From assembly GCF_021130785.1 (NCBI RefSeq), contig NC_060207.1:197544001-197608000 (forward strand): 64,000 nucleotides of DNA. The letters run 5' to 3'. The notes beneath the pieces are model-generated. The model made no database searches. It was not told where the DNA came from and worked only from the letters and a program-made list of their open reading frames with translations. Positions 48,701-61,330 of the stretch are shown piece after piece (position 1 is the first letter of the stretch; every line of letters starts with the position of its first letter). The position numbers and the translations under genes are program-made. This DNA comes from Homalodisca vitripennis (Eukaryota; Arthropoda; Insecta; Hemiptera; Cicadellidae).

Positions 48701-49186
48701 TTATTCAACGATACATTTTCTATATATGATTGAATATTTTTTGAATCATGTAAACCCATGACTATTACGGACACAATAACTATTGTATACACGTACTGAA
48801 TATAATTCAAGTTTTACATAAAAATATTAGCAGTTATTGTATTTTATTTTAAACAATCTGGTTATAATTATATTTTTTACTTCATTATTAGTTTACCATT
48901 TTTATTAATATCCAGTTGTACTAGGAGGACATTAGACAACTTCATACAGTGGTCGGTATACCACCTTACGATCACCGATATCTCCGCCGGTTGCCTCCGA
49001 ATCGTCAACTGCAATCGAACCGCATAAGCTGCCTTAAGAGACATTTACAGTAAAGTTGTCATAGAGTTGTTGCAAGGAATAAATAATCTTTCTGCCAATA
49101 ATGACTTCATCAGAACCTTAAGTATAGGCTATCAGAACCGGATACCCCAAAACTTTTTTCGAATTTTAAACAAAAACCAAGCAAGA

Positions 49187-50934
49187 AAGTTTCAAATTTA
49201 CTACAAAAATGTTCGTTATTACATCAAAATGCATGAAAAACCCGAGGATCTATCGTTGATCTCGTGTTTACATCCGAAATGCTGTTATGTTCAGAATCGA
49301 CTATTATCAACTGGCAACAATATTTCTTCTGGCAATACAAAGAGGACTCCTCCTGTATCGTAGTGAAAAAGTCGTAACTGGCTTATAGAGCATGGAATGG
49401 GTGCTGCACAACTTTTTCTGACAAATTCTTGTTCCTTCTAAACTGTTTACCGTTCCAGAGCATTGAAGTCCATTATTACTGATGGCTTCAACACTGATCT
49501 CTAGGACCACAGAAAACCTCTGACCTAGTGACTTCGCTATGTTCTGACTGATTTAGTTTAGACCGTGAACATACCAACTCGAGAGACTGTCAGTGTGCAG
49601 CTGTCGACAATGTCCGGATGATTCGGTTTCTATTCTTCATGCTGCTATCTCTAAAAAGTTCGTGTATTAGACTGTAATTGGGGACTTTAATCCTAAGCCC
49701 CAACCCACTGCAGTATAATTAAAGAGAGGTTTTAAATAAAATAAAACATCAAATATTTAACAGATGTCTCCAAAAATAGTCGTTGGCGTTTGTTAACACT
49801 TCAATGTCGAATGGTTCACTGGATTCAATTACTGTTTGAACTTAAATATCACTTGTCATATAAAATATTCTAAAAGCGACTTCCACGAAAGCGTAATACC
49901 TAGATCACACCATATATTCTTTACTTAAGAGGAAGGCTAAAACTCTATCATTAAATTTATTTAAAATCTGAAAACGTTCAAAATATGTTTTGGAATTTCA
50001 AGCAAAATTATAGCACGAAAATAAATTCGACCAAGGCACGGGATATCGAGCAAAGATTTAGAAACATCCAGACATTTCAAGAAGTGCGTGAGAGGTTACA
50101 TAGAGCTTTACAACACACACACAAATTCCTCAATAAATTTTAATCCAAAACTCTATATTCCAGAAAGAATCATTCACACGTGAATTCCTTAAAATGGTTT
50201 AACTGTGGCTGTAGGCTACCAATATCATCATTAAAAAGAAAAGTATTAAAAATTATAGAGACTGATCTCCTCTAAGATTTTGTTTCCTGTGGGCGAGGCA
50301 GAGATGGCCCTTGTCATGAGTAATCTCAAGTCAAGTCCAACGACACCAACGAAATGTGCTGGTTCTGGCACATATTGACGCCTCTCACTAAATTGATCAA
50401 TGTTTTCTTCCTACAATATTATTGTTCTTCCAACAGCAATTACGTGAAAACGTGGTACCGATTTTCCAAAAGGATGAACATTCTGTCGCAAATAACTATT
50501 GTCTTGTTTTTATTATTTCGGTCCTAACCAAGTTTAAAAAAAACGTATTAAACGGTTAGAAGGATTCCTACTACGGTTCAAAATTCTTAATCCTAGACAG
50601 TTTGGATTCAGGGAAAACAAATTGCATCATTGATAATTTCTCAAATTTCGTATATAGTGGTGTTCATGTTTTTGGAGATGCAAGAACCAATATTTCGCAT
50701 ATTTCTTAGCTTTTCAAAGGCCTTTTAGTGCATGCACCATGCGATACTGTTGCATCATTTTTAAACAAGTGGTGTTCGAGTTTCTCAGAATACATGGAAT
50801 TCGTCATACATTAGGAGCAGATAGTATTGAGTGCAGATTACGAACGCCCTGTCACGCAAAGGAAAAATCCAAATTGGTGTCCCCAAAGGTTCAATTCTGG
50901 GCCCAATACTTTTTCTCATTTACGTCAAAAGGTT
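49187..50934 (+). pseudogene. CR1/Jockey-like non-LTR retrotransposon ORF2 relic
   Basis: This is a plus-strand apurinic endonuclease plus reverse transcriptase reading, broken by many stops and frameshifts. The endonuclease seems to begin at about 49187 (KFQIYYKNVR, as in the N-terminal NVR motif). IGDFN, the conserved endonuclease GDFN motif, is at 49677-49691. Reverse transcriptase blocks follow: VPIFQKDEHSVANNYC at 50455, ILNPRQFGFRENK at 50583, FLSFSKAF followed by a stop at 50702 (catalytic Asp of the FxD block lost), and GVPKGSILGPILFLIYV ending near 50926. The order and wording fit the CR1/L2/Jockey group. The frame changes between blocks, so it is long dead. It stops at the insertion site of a second element. 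Confidence 0.85.
50921..50934. repeat. target-site duplication, left copy
   Basis: TACGTCAAAAGGTT matches TACGACAACAGGTT at 53348-53361 in 12 of 14 positions. It lies inside the older RT reading, directly before the T tract that ends the R1-like element. Confidence 0.75.
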
Positions 50935-53347
50935 TTTTTTTACGATAGGAAAATGCATTATGCACCGTCAGGGACAGGTGTTCGCCCTGGTGTGTGGGGG
51001 ACTCTCACCCACTAAAAACCTAACGGTCCAGGCATTGGAAACCCTCTCGGGAACGCATCTCTGCAACTACTTCAAGAGGGTGCCATCTCGTTCGCCCAAT
51101 GGGCATTACTTCATTCTAAAATCCACCAGCATGAGCTATTCTGGTGCTTTATAGCTGCTCTCTTCTTTTTTGCCTTAGCACCCTCTTGCAGAACGCAGCG
51201 AAAGCGTTCCACGATTCGGGACTGGACAACATCTCTTCTATAAGAGATCTCCGGCGAAACATGCCCGATAGCTGCCTCCAGCTCCCTTCTCTCCGTTTCC
51301 CACCTTCTACATTTGAAGAAGGTGTGCAGGGCATCGTCCGCATCCGAATCCCCGTACTGGCATTCCGGACTCGGGATCTTCCCCATTCTGTTAAGGTAGA
51401 AGCCAAAACAACCGTGCCCAGTGAGAAAAGGCTGGGTAAGGTAGAAGTCTCCCTCTCCATGCTCTCTTTCAGTCCATCCCCTCAGATCACCTATGAGCCT
51501 AAAAGACCAACGTTCCTCGACTCTCCCGTCTCCCATCGAGTTTGCCACTCATCCATTGTGTGCGAACGGGCAGTAGCACGGCTGACAGTGCCATTCCTAT
51601 CGTATACACGCTTCCGCTCAAGAGCAAGAAGATCGATGGGAATTTACCCCCGCAATCACAAGGACGGCCGGCTCCGAAACGGTACGATAGGCAGATGAAA
51701 TCCGGAGAGCTCCTCTCCTCTGCACCGCCACGACCTTCTTCCTGTAACGCTTCTGCCGCAAGGCATCCGCCCATATCTCGCAACCATATAGGATAACCGA
51801 GTTCGTCACGGGACATGAGGACTCGGCCCTTAGTCTCCTGCGGGTCCACCGACGTTGGTTCATGAGCCTACTCAGATTGGCCACAATCTTTCAGCTTTCT
51901 CGGCCGCACAGGCGATGTTGGGTCCCAGAATGTCATACGGGAATTTATTCTCACTCCTAGATACTTGACGCAGCGTTTGGTATCGATGAGTTCCGTGTTG
52001 ACGTTTAGCTGCACGACGGGATCTATCCTCCTCCTGGTGAGAAGCACGATCTCTGTCTTTTTGGTGGCCAAAGACAGTCCATGCTCACCCATCCAACAGA
52101 GTATTCGCCTCAGAGCTAGACTTAGCAATCTCTGGGCCTCATCCAACTCTCTCGCGGTTATGACTACGGCAATGTCATCTGCATAACCTACGAGGAAGGT
52201 GTCGTGCGGCATCTCCATACGAATAACCCCGTCGTACATGATGTTCCACAGGTCTGGGCCAAGAATCGAGCCTTGGCAGCACCTGCCGTCACTTCCCTAC
52301 TACGAGGTTCGTCCAACGTTCCAAAGACCAGTTTCCGATCCCTAAGGTAGTTATTCAGCAGCCTCAAGAGATACGGTGGAATGAAAAACGTGGACTGTAG
52401 GGCACCGAGCATGTCAGCCCAACTGGCCGAGTTAAAGGCGTTCCTTACGTCCAGTGTTACCAGCATTACCAGTTTGCGGTACCGATGGTCTCCCTGCTGT
52501 ACTGACTCGAACGCTTTGACAACCTCACCTACAGCACCAATCGTAGAACGACCCGCGCGGAAACCGAAACTGGCGGTCAGAAAGTCCTCCAGCCGCTTCT
52601 ACAGCCTGGATCAGCCTAGGTTTTGATCAAACGCTCGAGGAGTTTTCCCGCTGTGTCCAGCATGCAGAGGGGTCTGTATGCGGACGGGCTTGTGGGGTCT
52701 CCTTTTCCCTTGCTGACCAACACTAGGCGCTGGACCTTCCAACGAGGAGGGAACACGCCTTCCAGCAGGCCAGCGGTTATACATATTAAGCAGCAGCTGC
52801 GGTGAACCACTAGCCACTACTCTAAGCACTTCCATTGGGATTCCATCGGGCCCGGGAGCCTTCCTACAGCGCATCGAAGCGATGGCGCTTTTCAGCTCTA
52901 GTTCAGTGAACGGAGGTACCTCTTCGGGACGAACTGCGATATGCTCCTCCGGCCTAATCTGGTGAGACGGAAACAGAGCATCAACTATTACCTCCAGTTC
53001 GGCTGCGCTCATGTTAGGGCTAGCAGAATGGGCACCTAGCCGTCGCATGACGATTTGGTAGCCCAATCCCCAAGGATCGGCGTTTAGATCGTCCTTGAGT
53101 TCCTTCCACCTGGAGGCCTTGCTCACCGTGATCGCCTGCCTGAGACCTCTACGGGCATCTCTGTACTCTTGCATTAGAGCTTCGGGAACCAGACCCCCCT
53201 CCTTCTTCCCCTGGTGACCTTCCGTCTAAGCCTCAAACAAACTCTCCGTCGATTGGCGATATCCCTCCGTCCACCAGTAAGCCGAGCGTCTGTTTTCTCC
53301 CCAAGGATCTTTTCCGTGGCATTGCGGCGTCACAACCGCGCGCAATG
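50935..53347 (-). mobile_element. 5'-truncated R1-clade non-LTR retrotransposon (pseudogene)
   Basis: A GC-rich insert on the minus strand whose 3' end is the A tail (T tract 50933-50941). Reading from 53337: CDAAMPRKR, YWWTEG and an Arg-rich linker, KAPGPDGIP (52862-52836), AYRPLCMLDTAGKLLER, QFRF, TLDVRNAFNSA (Asp near 52451), QGSILGP in a shifted frame near 52275, and GYADDIAVV (YADD at 52185-52174, catalytic pair kept). Then come SVILYGCEIWA and AYRTVSEPAVLVIAGV (from 51692), a hallmark of the R1 clade. Last is the C-terminal zinc-knuckle region PECQYGDSDADDALHTFFKC (51362-51309), in which the second Cys of the expected CxxC is Gly. No RNase H follows, as expected for R1. At least eight frame changes make it inactive. 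ORF1 and most of the endonuclease are missing, typical of incomplete reverse transcription. The short 3' UTR runs from 51110 to 50942. Confidence 0.92.
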
Positions 53348-53361
53348 TACGACAACAGGTT
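53348..53361. repeat. target-site duplication, right copy
   Basis: TACGACAACAGGTT is the partner of the copy at 50921-50934 (12 of 14 identical). It marks the 5' (truncated) boundary of the R1-clade insert. Confidence 0.75.
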
Positions 53362-53430
53362 AAATTCATCAATTCGTGGATACAATATGTACATATTGCT
53401 ATATTTACATAGACATATCCTACATAAATT
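53348..53430 (+). pseudogene. continuation of the CR1/Jockey-like RT beyond the insertion
   Basis: Starting at the right duplication copy and in the same phase as the left part, the plus strand reads Y-x-N-x-LNSSIRGYNMYI followed by LLY and a degraded four-residue block. CR1-type RTs have a YxNDL motif, a short linker and then the YADD box, so the order and spacing fit, with the YADD residues mutated. I cannot follow the RT beyond about 53430, because stops and frameshifts are frequent. Confidence 0.55.
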
Positions 53431-54840
53431 TGCAAAGGTTGTATAATTTTATGACTGTGCCTATGATTAAATAGGGTAGCAATAATTACCAAACATATAT
53501 TGGAAATAACATATGCAATAAAATAGTTTTCAATTTTTTACACCTACAAAGAATTATATTATCACTACTGTAAAGTAGTGCCGATTATATTAAATTCGTT
53601 TTACAAATTTAACCTTTATAGGTAAAAAACATCATTTTTCAGTTTAGTATATGAGATGTCATGTTTCGAAAATATGGTGACCTCAAATCCTAAAGAACAG
53701 ACGGAAAACAATGGAAACATAAAATTAATAACGAGGATCCTCGTTAAACATTTATTTTGCATTTATTTTAATGGGCTTCCTTGTAGCTAAACTCCATACA
53801 GCTTTTCGGTAATTAACTCTTTAGGGGTTCCCACATTCAGGGTACATATTTATGTGGATGCCTCAATGATTTCTCTAAAACAACCGGACCTAAAATCCAA
53901 ATATGTTAATAATCTGTGATCTGTTTCGATATTCCTCTTACGTAACAGAACAAGAAAAAGATACGTAAGAAGACATTCCTTCCATAGCTGATTGTATCCT
54001 AAATATACAGTCACAGTATTAGTAGTGGTAGATGTAGGATGATGACAGCACGTTTAAGGCTGTTATTACGTGGAATTTTTTATTTAAGGTTGTTATTTTT
54101 CTATTTCCGAAATGTGTACTTGCCAGGTAAACTGAGGAAAAGGCATACATTACGTGATGTCAACGCTATTCACCAAACATTTGTTAAGGGCTAGTACAAA
54201 AATAAATGCTATGCGCGCCTTGCTGATAGCAGCCTCTTTTGTACTGTCCAGTCCTTATCATTCTTCTGAGCCTACTCCTTCCACCGGTAATCCAGTTACC
54301 CCAGAATTACAATTTAATACAATCGGTACAGTACATTATATAACAGTGTTCATTGGTAAAAAATGATGAAAAACTCCATTTTCTACTGACACTTATTTCA
54401 GATTTATCGAATGCAGAAGCATTTGTCATTTTACCGAATTATGCCTCACACGCCGTGATAAAGATATGCATCTATTCCATGATAAAAAAAGGTCTGAGAA
54501 CTTTAGCGAAAAAGTTTCTACTTTCGGCTCTTATAATCTTCTTTCCTTTTAAGTTAGTCGCTTTTAGCGTTTGAACTATTGGTCCGTTCAAGAAAATATA
54601 AACGTACTTTGATTTGATAGGTCTACTTCAGTAAAAAAGCGTCTACTTCCGGCAATCTTAATCTACTTTGGATATAAGTATACATGGTACTGGTTTGTAT
54701 TGTTCCCAACCAAGAAACAATATATGTACATAGGTCTGAAAGTTTTCTTTCATCAAAAAGCCTTTATTTTTATTCATAATAACATAGTTATTTCCGTCAA
54801 CTAAGTAGCGTTAGCCTTGTCCTTATCATAGACATTACGC
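53431..54840. other. probable decayed retroelement 3' part, no motif resolved
   Basis: The CR1-like relic should continue here if the insertion model is right, but I could not identify thumb or C-terminal RT motifs. Short plus frames at 54154-54366 and 54353-54574 match no family. Confidence 0.3.
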
Positions 54841-54847
54841 TGCTCTG

Positions 54848-54953
54848 AAAAGTCTACGTCAGTGAAAAAGACTACTGCAGTGAAAAAGTCTACGCCAGTG
54901 AAAGGTCTATATGAGTGAAAAAGTCTACATCAGGGACAAAGTCTACTTCAGTG
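54848..54953 (+). repeat. 18-bp minisatellite, about six copies
   Basis: Diverged units of 17-18 bp with the core AAAAAGTCTACTTCAGTG follow one another. Two isolated related pieces lie upstream near 54620-54650. 18 is a multiple of three, but no enclosing reading frame is kept. Confidence 0.7.
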
Positions 54954-54959
54954 AAATGT

Positions 54960-57470
54960 GACGAATTCTAGTCGTTGCAATATATTTTCGGTTTAAGGTA
55001 CTTCTTGTGCTGGGCATCCTGTTGAGAGTATAATACATGTCTGTCAAATTTTGCCTTCCTGGGAAAGCGAAAATTAGAAAAACAAAACTATACTTCATCT
55101 GGGGTCAAACATTTCAGTTTTTCTGTATGGTTAAAATTCATAAAAACCTTTTTTCTGTTGAAATTCAGTTTTCATCTTTGGAGGGCATCGGTAAATTAAA
55201 TTATAGCCGTTATAATATAGTGTTTCCAAGGCTTCACAAACTTCAACCACTATAGGATGTTTGCTCACTATGCAAATACTTTAGTATTCCTATTCCTCAT
55301 GACACGTATTTTTTTAATTTTAACTTCCTGGAATATCAGGAGGATTAGTTACTAGTGACTGAGGGCTTTCCCTCTTAAATATAAAGATTAAAAAAATTTA
55401 ATTAATTGTAAGCTCATAATTGGATTGGAAGAACTAGAGTTAATCAATATTTAAATGCGACAAGCCTAATTCTATCGATACATGTTGGAAGTAGTCTCCG
55501 CTCGAGAATTGTGACCTGCTCAATATTCCCAAACCAATATCTGCCGCATGTCGACCATGTAATGATGGGGTTAACAAGGGTCGACACCGAGTCACCCTCG
55601 CCCTCCCTTCCACATCCGGCCAACATAGTCATATTGACTATTTTGCAAAATAATAACCTTCATTTTCATTACAGATGACTTTCTATAGCATTAATTTATA
55701 TTCTATTTTATTTACATAGTGTTGTATGTTTATCAATTGTTTATGTTTATTAAATTGTTGAAGAATATCCAATATATTATACCTCATTGAAAATTAATAA
55801 TTTGATAGAATTAAAATCTCAAAATACTATATAATTGGCTAGTTTATGTTTAGGTAATTAATAAAATACTGTTTAAACCATGTTCAAAGTACGTTATAAA
55901 ATCTGGAAAACCTCTGGAAGCTCCTTTTGGCCCAAAAAGTAATGCTGTTGATTTTCCATCAAAATATCAAGGGGCATTAAAACTGCAATTGCGAAACAGT
56001 TTATAGATTCTCCAGGTCATGAATATACGGTATTCCTTTTAATGAGAAAACTAACATTGTGAACTACAGTCAAAAAATTTTGTTTATCCAAAAAAGAGTT
56101 TTGAATAAACAATTTTGCTAAACTAAAAAATACTTTATTTAAGTTTTTTGGCCCATATACTCCGTTGTGTTGGTTTATTCTTACTCTTGTGTAAAACTCT
56201 TGTAGATACGTTGGTTTAAAAATTGTCAAAGCGAATTTATTAATAAAATCATTGATATAGATTTGTTTTATATATTTCTTAAGCATTTCCTAGCAACTAC
56301 ATGATTATTGAGTAACATGAAGTACTGAATTCAAACTTCACCTTAATATTAATTATATGAACAAATGTGTAAATTGTCTTTTCTACTTGAGCTAATACTA
56401 GACATCAGAATTCATTAAATGAATTTTCTTCTTTATCAAGGGTTTTATATTAATAATTTTATGGTACATTTTCATTTTTCCATATAATTTATAGATTGGC
56501 AAAGGCATACACTTTGTTCAAAATTACAATAACTAGTAAATCATGTAATTAGCAAATATACATTTAGCAAAATGTTATTAGCACAATTGTTTTAAGTTTT
56601 GTAAATTTAAGAATACTTAAACCAAAGTGAATAAGTTATTATACCCTGTCTTCGTAACAAACAATCTCAGAAAAAGTACAGTAAAATGTTTGCTAAATCG
56701 ATCTTGATCAAGTTTTGGATCATAAAATTCAAACTTGAAATCCTAAAGAAATTTGAACGTCACCCTTAGCGAACTTTTTCTCTTTTGATCTTTTTAAGAA
56801 ATAACTTTATAATGAGGTTTTTCATAAGAGAATAAAAAGATTTTAAAGACCTAAAAATATAAAATAAAATAATACAAGTTTATATACCTCAACTTGAAAA
56901 AAATATCTTATAATGTATGAATTTAATGTTGCTCAATAGCCACGTTTATGTTTTGAAAAATTTTGTTAAAGAATAGTTGAGGCATGTTCTACTTTTTGTG
57001 CTTGAGTAGCTCTATTAGTGTAACAGTCAGCATATTTCTATCTTTAGTCAGAAAACTCAACAACCAGCATATTCATATTTTTTACTAAGCAAACTTCAAT
57101 AAAATTCCAAATTTAACGAAAACTAACAAAACTTTCAGGTATTAACGTTTGGAAACGTAGATTTTAACAATTGATAATCTACTTACTTCTCATACAGCCT
57201 TTAGATTTCAAGTCGTAATATAAAATATTTTTACCTAAATCAGCACTCTACCAAAAATATGATTGTTATTATAAATATACTATTCAAAAACATTATTTAC
57301 ATTACAAGCAGCTCCTTTCTAATTGATTAATAATATCTAATTCTAAATTAATGAAGAATGAATATATAAACATCATATGCATCATTGTTGTCTTCCAATA
57401 ATCTACTGTCTCCGTAAATACCAATATAATATTATACATCTTACGATATATGTTAGTTTTCACAGTCAGA
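54960..57470. other. non-coding stretch with one repeat copy
   Basis: Open frames 55037-55255 (plus) and 56017-56286 (minus) match no family. The minus-strand segment 55475-55625 is a partial copy of the repeat at 48400-48700. The rest is AT-rich. Confidence 0.4.
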
Positions 57471-57477
57471 TCACGCT

Positions 57478-57570
57478 GAGTGGTCACGTCCCTTGTGAGG
57501 TTGTGGTGAGGTCGATGTCAGATAGTGTTAACATGCCCATTACGTGACCACATGAGCCGGTATGAGTAGC
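57478..57570 (+). repeat. dispersed repeat copy (CCCTTGTGAGGTTGTGG type)
   Basis: Shares GTCCCTTGTGAGGTTGTGG, a GTTAACATGCCCATTACGTG block and GACCACATGAGCC with 48545-48650. Confidence 0.5.
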
Positions 57571-57617
57571 AATATCAACTTATCATCGTAGTCGAAATGC
57601 AAATGGATTGCACGAAT

Positions 57618-57735
57618 TATTAGCTGAGCGTTAGCGAAGCTTATAATTTGTGTGGCTGAGACTTTTAATGTATGTATGTTTATATGTCCACACAATATCT
57701 CGAAAACTTATACCCTTTAAATTCTTGATGAAGGA
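57618..57735 (-). repeat. copy of dispersed repeat family, inverted (GCTCAGCC type)
   Basis: Plus-strand AGCTGAGCGTTAGCGAAGC, then GTCCACACAATATCTCGAAA. This is the reverse complement of the family order and the closest match to 31755-31880. Confidence 0.45.
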
Positions 57736-57739
57736 TCAA

Positions 57740-59722
57740 GATTGATTTCTGAGTTCACTTCAAATTCAAAAGTTTATTGGTTTAAAGTTTTTACTGTGTT
57801 ATACGTTATTTTCTGGAATGTTTTGTTGTATATATAAATTGGATCTTAATATATCCTATATAAAATTAATTATAAAATAACATTAATACAATAATTTGTA
57901 TTCTTGATGATATACCACATCACAGACTGGAGGTAATATAAATCAACTGGTTAAAACAACACTATTCGTATCCTATTAATCTGTAATTTTAACTGTGGAA
58001 ACATATACAGTACTTAAACATTACAATTAAAATGTCGTTTTAATGTAATAATGCTAAACTAACGTTTCAGGTAATGCGTGATAAATGTTTCAAATAAGCT
58101 ATTTATTATTTTTATTATACACAGGGTGTTCAGGTCAATAAAACGGTTCCAAATTGTTGTGAAATCTTTTGAAGTAATTCTGTATTGAAAACAATCGATT
58201 ACTTGACAATGGGTAATATGAATCTTTATTTAACAATGCAAGGGGTATAGCACGCTCCAAGTGATACCATTGTTCAGAATAATCTATGTTCTTTTATCCT
58301 GTAAATGAGCGGGGAAGAAAAGTACTTCTCATTGGTCTCGAGTCCTATTGTTGAGGGGAGGATAAAAGATCTCATTGTGTGATAAGAGCATCAGAAATCT
58401 CATTATCTCAATACCATCAAGTGTCTGCTCGCCTTTCACTTTTTTATACAAGGTTTTGTAATATTAGCAATAGTGTAATCATAATTAAGTTCCAGGAAGT
58501 AATTTCTTTCCTAATAAGAGAGATTTCAGATAAGTATGGATACTAAAAGGCGTAGTAAGTAATACTATCCGAGGGGTCCTCTAGCTTATCTAGGTTAAGT
58601 ATTATCTCCTTTTTGCCAGTTAACAGTTTAATTGCCAAAGTAACATGAGCCAATATTGGCATAATTAATCATATTATGTAGAATTTTCCAGCAGAATAAA
58701 TGTATCTCATGTATGTATTATGTCGTTATGGACTAACATACATACTAGACTTAAAAAACATAGTTCATACAAGAAACTAAACACCAATCAGGCAGATTTG
58801 TCTTTTACATAATACTAAAATAGCTCATGTAACCGTTTAGTTCATTTCTCTGACTGATTTAAAATATCATTAGTCTTAAAACTATTAATACTTCTTAATT
58901 TATACGTAATTTTTTAAAGCCAGTTCATGTCAATTAACCCAAATACATATTTTGTACCTGTGCAAAAACTAACTAATCGTATGCACACTATCGATTTCAT
59001 ACATAAAAGCCTGACTATTGATCATTATTTGTTTGTATGTAAGTATTATTAGTAATTTATATGGCCAGTTACACACATTATTTTCCCAGAGGCAACTGAG
59101 AGTCGACAAATAGAACTCATACAGTAAAATTAACTAGTTTCCAAAAGATTTAGAGGCCTGAAATTGCAAAATTCCTCAAAAATGAGGCCGTACTTTAAAA
59201 ATATTTAATATGACCACTACCCCACAAAGTTAGGAATTACATATTTTTGCTAATAGTTGCAACATTACAAATTCGTTGTGGAAAACATTTAAAATTATAT
59301 CTTTAAAATGGTCTACTTTTACAACTCCGTTAAAATTATTTAGAGTAACCTAAGAGTTTATTTCCTAAATAGGTATTTAAAGTAACCTTATCTTACACAA
59401 GTAATTCTTTACAATTCTTTCAATAAATTTCAGTAGAAGTAGAACCAGGTTTAGTAGAACCATGTCAGCTAAGCTACACCGCTACATTTGGGAATGAATA
59501 TTGAAACAGTCTTTGGATAAATGCAATGATAAATAAAATGAGGAGAATATTTCAGTCAACTGGCCGTGGACTTCTTTAGAGGTTATCTTTTAAGAAAGGA
59601 CAGTACCCAAAGAGCACAAGTCAAATCGTTCATAGTTTCCATTACGAGATAAGGAACATGATAACAAAACTAAGCATTATAGTTGCAATCCATCTTCAAA
59701 TTATTTATCTCATAAGATATAA

Positions 59723-59725
<3 letters not shown>
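57740..59725. other. non-coding stretch
   Basis: AT-rich sequence with no gene, RNA or array that I can support. Confidence 0.5.
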
Positions 59726-59727
<2 letters not shown>

Positions 59728-59772
<45 letters not shown>

Positions 59773-59800
59773 GTGTGTGTGTGTATATATATTTATATAT
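59728..59800. repeat. compound TA/TG microsatellite
   Basis: About 40 bp of TA, then a TGTGTG tract and more TA. Confidence 0.93.
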
Positions 59801-60039
59801 TTAAAATATTTCGGGAAGATCGTAGATATGGTAGGAAAGGGTTGATCTAATTTTATTGATGAATTTATGTTTAGCTCATCTTTTTTGTAGAAAGTAGAAC
59901 TCAATTGTCACCTGATGAGACAATGTGACTGCCACTTCACCTTGATAAAAATATTATATTGTATCTTGTAGTGTAGGTGACTCTGATATAGAAAAAATGT
60001 ATAGGTTCGTTCTAAACTGCTTCGTGAAGCTTGATACAT

Positions 60040-60142
60040 AAGTGAAGCTTCATGAAAATTTTAAAGTCCATAAGTTACTTCTTTTTGGGTACATCATGCG
60101 GACATTGAACAAGTTTTTACCTTCGCTAACGCTCAGCCTAAA
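60040..60142 (+). repeat. copy of dispersed repeat family (GCTCAGCC type)
   Basis: GTGAAGCTTCATGAAAATTT, AAAGTCCATAAG and, at the end, CCTTCGCTAACGCTCAGCC, a preserved terminus of the family. Confidence 0.45.
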
Positions 60143-61129
60143 ATACGGAAAAAAGATACTAAACAGTTTCTAATTTATGTATGCTCGTATTTTTTAACTC
60201 TTCCTAAATTACACATACTCTATATTATATTATATTTTTCATTAAATACAATGAATCGATACAATATATTCAATCTGCGTCTATAAAAGTAGCTCTTAAT
60301 TGAACTAATTCAGAAAATTACATGAACAAATGGGAATTTTTACTGAATAATTGAATGTATAGAATTTTACTCTCCAATGATATTAAAACAGTGCGACCAA
60401 TCTGAATTAGTAAACTAGATTTCTGCCTCACGGGAGATATATTTGTACTCTGTTAATCATAACAATGGTTCCCTAGGGTCGCCGCATCCCAGTGTAGTGT
60501 GCTTTCAATGCTGCCAACTGTATTATAACGCTGTAAGCGTAATACAAACAACTGATGGGGCACAACAACAGAACTATATTCGTTTCGTATATGCATGAAT
60601 TTCGTATTCAACTTCATGTTATTGATAAATAATGCAAACTCCTATTGTATTGCAAAAATTTCACAATAAATTGGTGTTTCATCCAGAGTGCAATATTTTA
60701 AAAATGAATGCAGGGGTTTTGAATGAAATCAATGTATATTCTCATATCCGGTTATAATCTTTAATTTTCCTCCAAAACTTTAACTTTTTTCTAGAAAGTC
60801 GTTGTTAAGTGAGTTTAACATATTTTACCTCCATCAGTGTACATATACATAGTAATTATAGATATTTATTAAGAAAATATGGACCAATCTGTTTTTCAAG
60901 TTGTACCACAGATGGATTATCATATTAACTAAAAATAAAAGAATTATAAGTGGTATAACTAAAACACCAGATATTTATGATATTTAGATACCTGTAAGTG
61001 TATTACAAAACACAAGATCGTCTATGTATCTTTACTGAGAAAATTAGTTTAGATAACGGCATTAAAATAGAAAACGTAATATAGAATTTCTATGATAAAA
61101 AAAAGTAAAGATAAGAAGTAACCAGGCGA

Positions 61130-61330
61130 AGTTAGGGCTAAGAAGCCCTTTCTAACACTTAATCTAGGGACCAACGGTTTAAAGGTGACTTCTGAACCAC
61201 CAACAACGGTCGGCCAGGCGGGCTGCATGCAAAGACAGGATCGCTCTCAGCGGTCACCCTTCCAAACACCACGCTCAACGTTGCTTGATCCGATAATCTT
61301 GCGATAGCCATTGTACCAGCTATACTACGC
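61130..61330. other. GC-rich patch, probable dispersed element
   Basis: About 200 bp of G+C-rich sequence (GGTCGGCCAGGCGGGCTGCA, GGATCGCTCTCAGCGGTCAC) with abrupt edges in AT-rich DNA. No open frame and no tRNA- or 5S-like fold that I can see. Confidence 0.3.

Noticed and set aside
51144..51698. 184-codon plus-strand frame and other plus frames at 51.5-52.8 kb
   Set aside because: They lie opposite the R1-clade coding region and are shadows caused by its high G+C.
61130..61330. Possible 5S or other structural RNA in the GC-rich patch
   Set aside because: No A/B/C box arrangement or fold matching 5S or tRNA could be found by eye.
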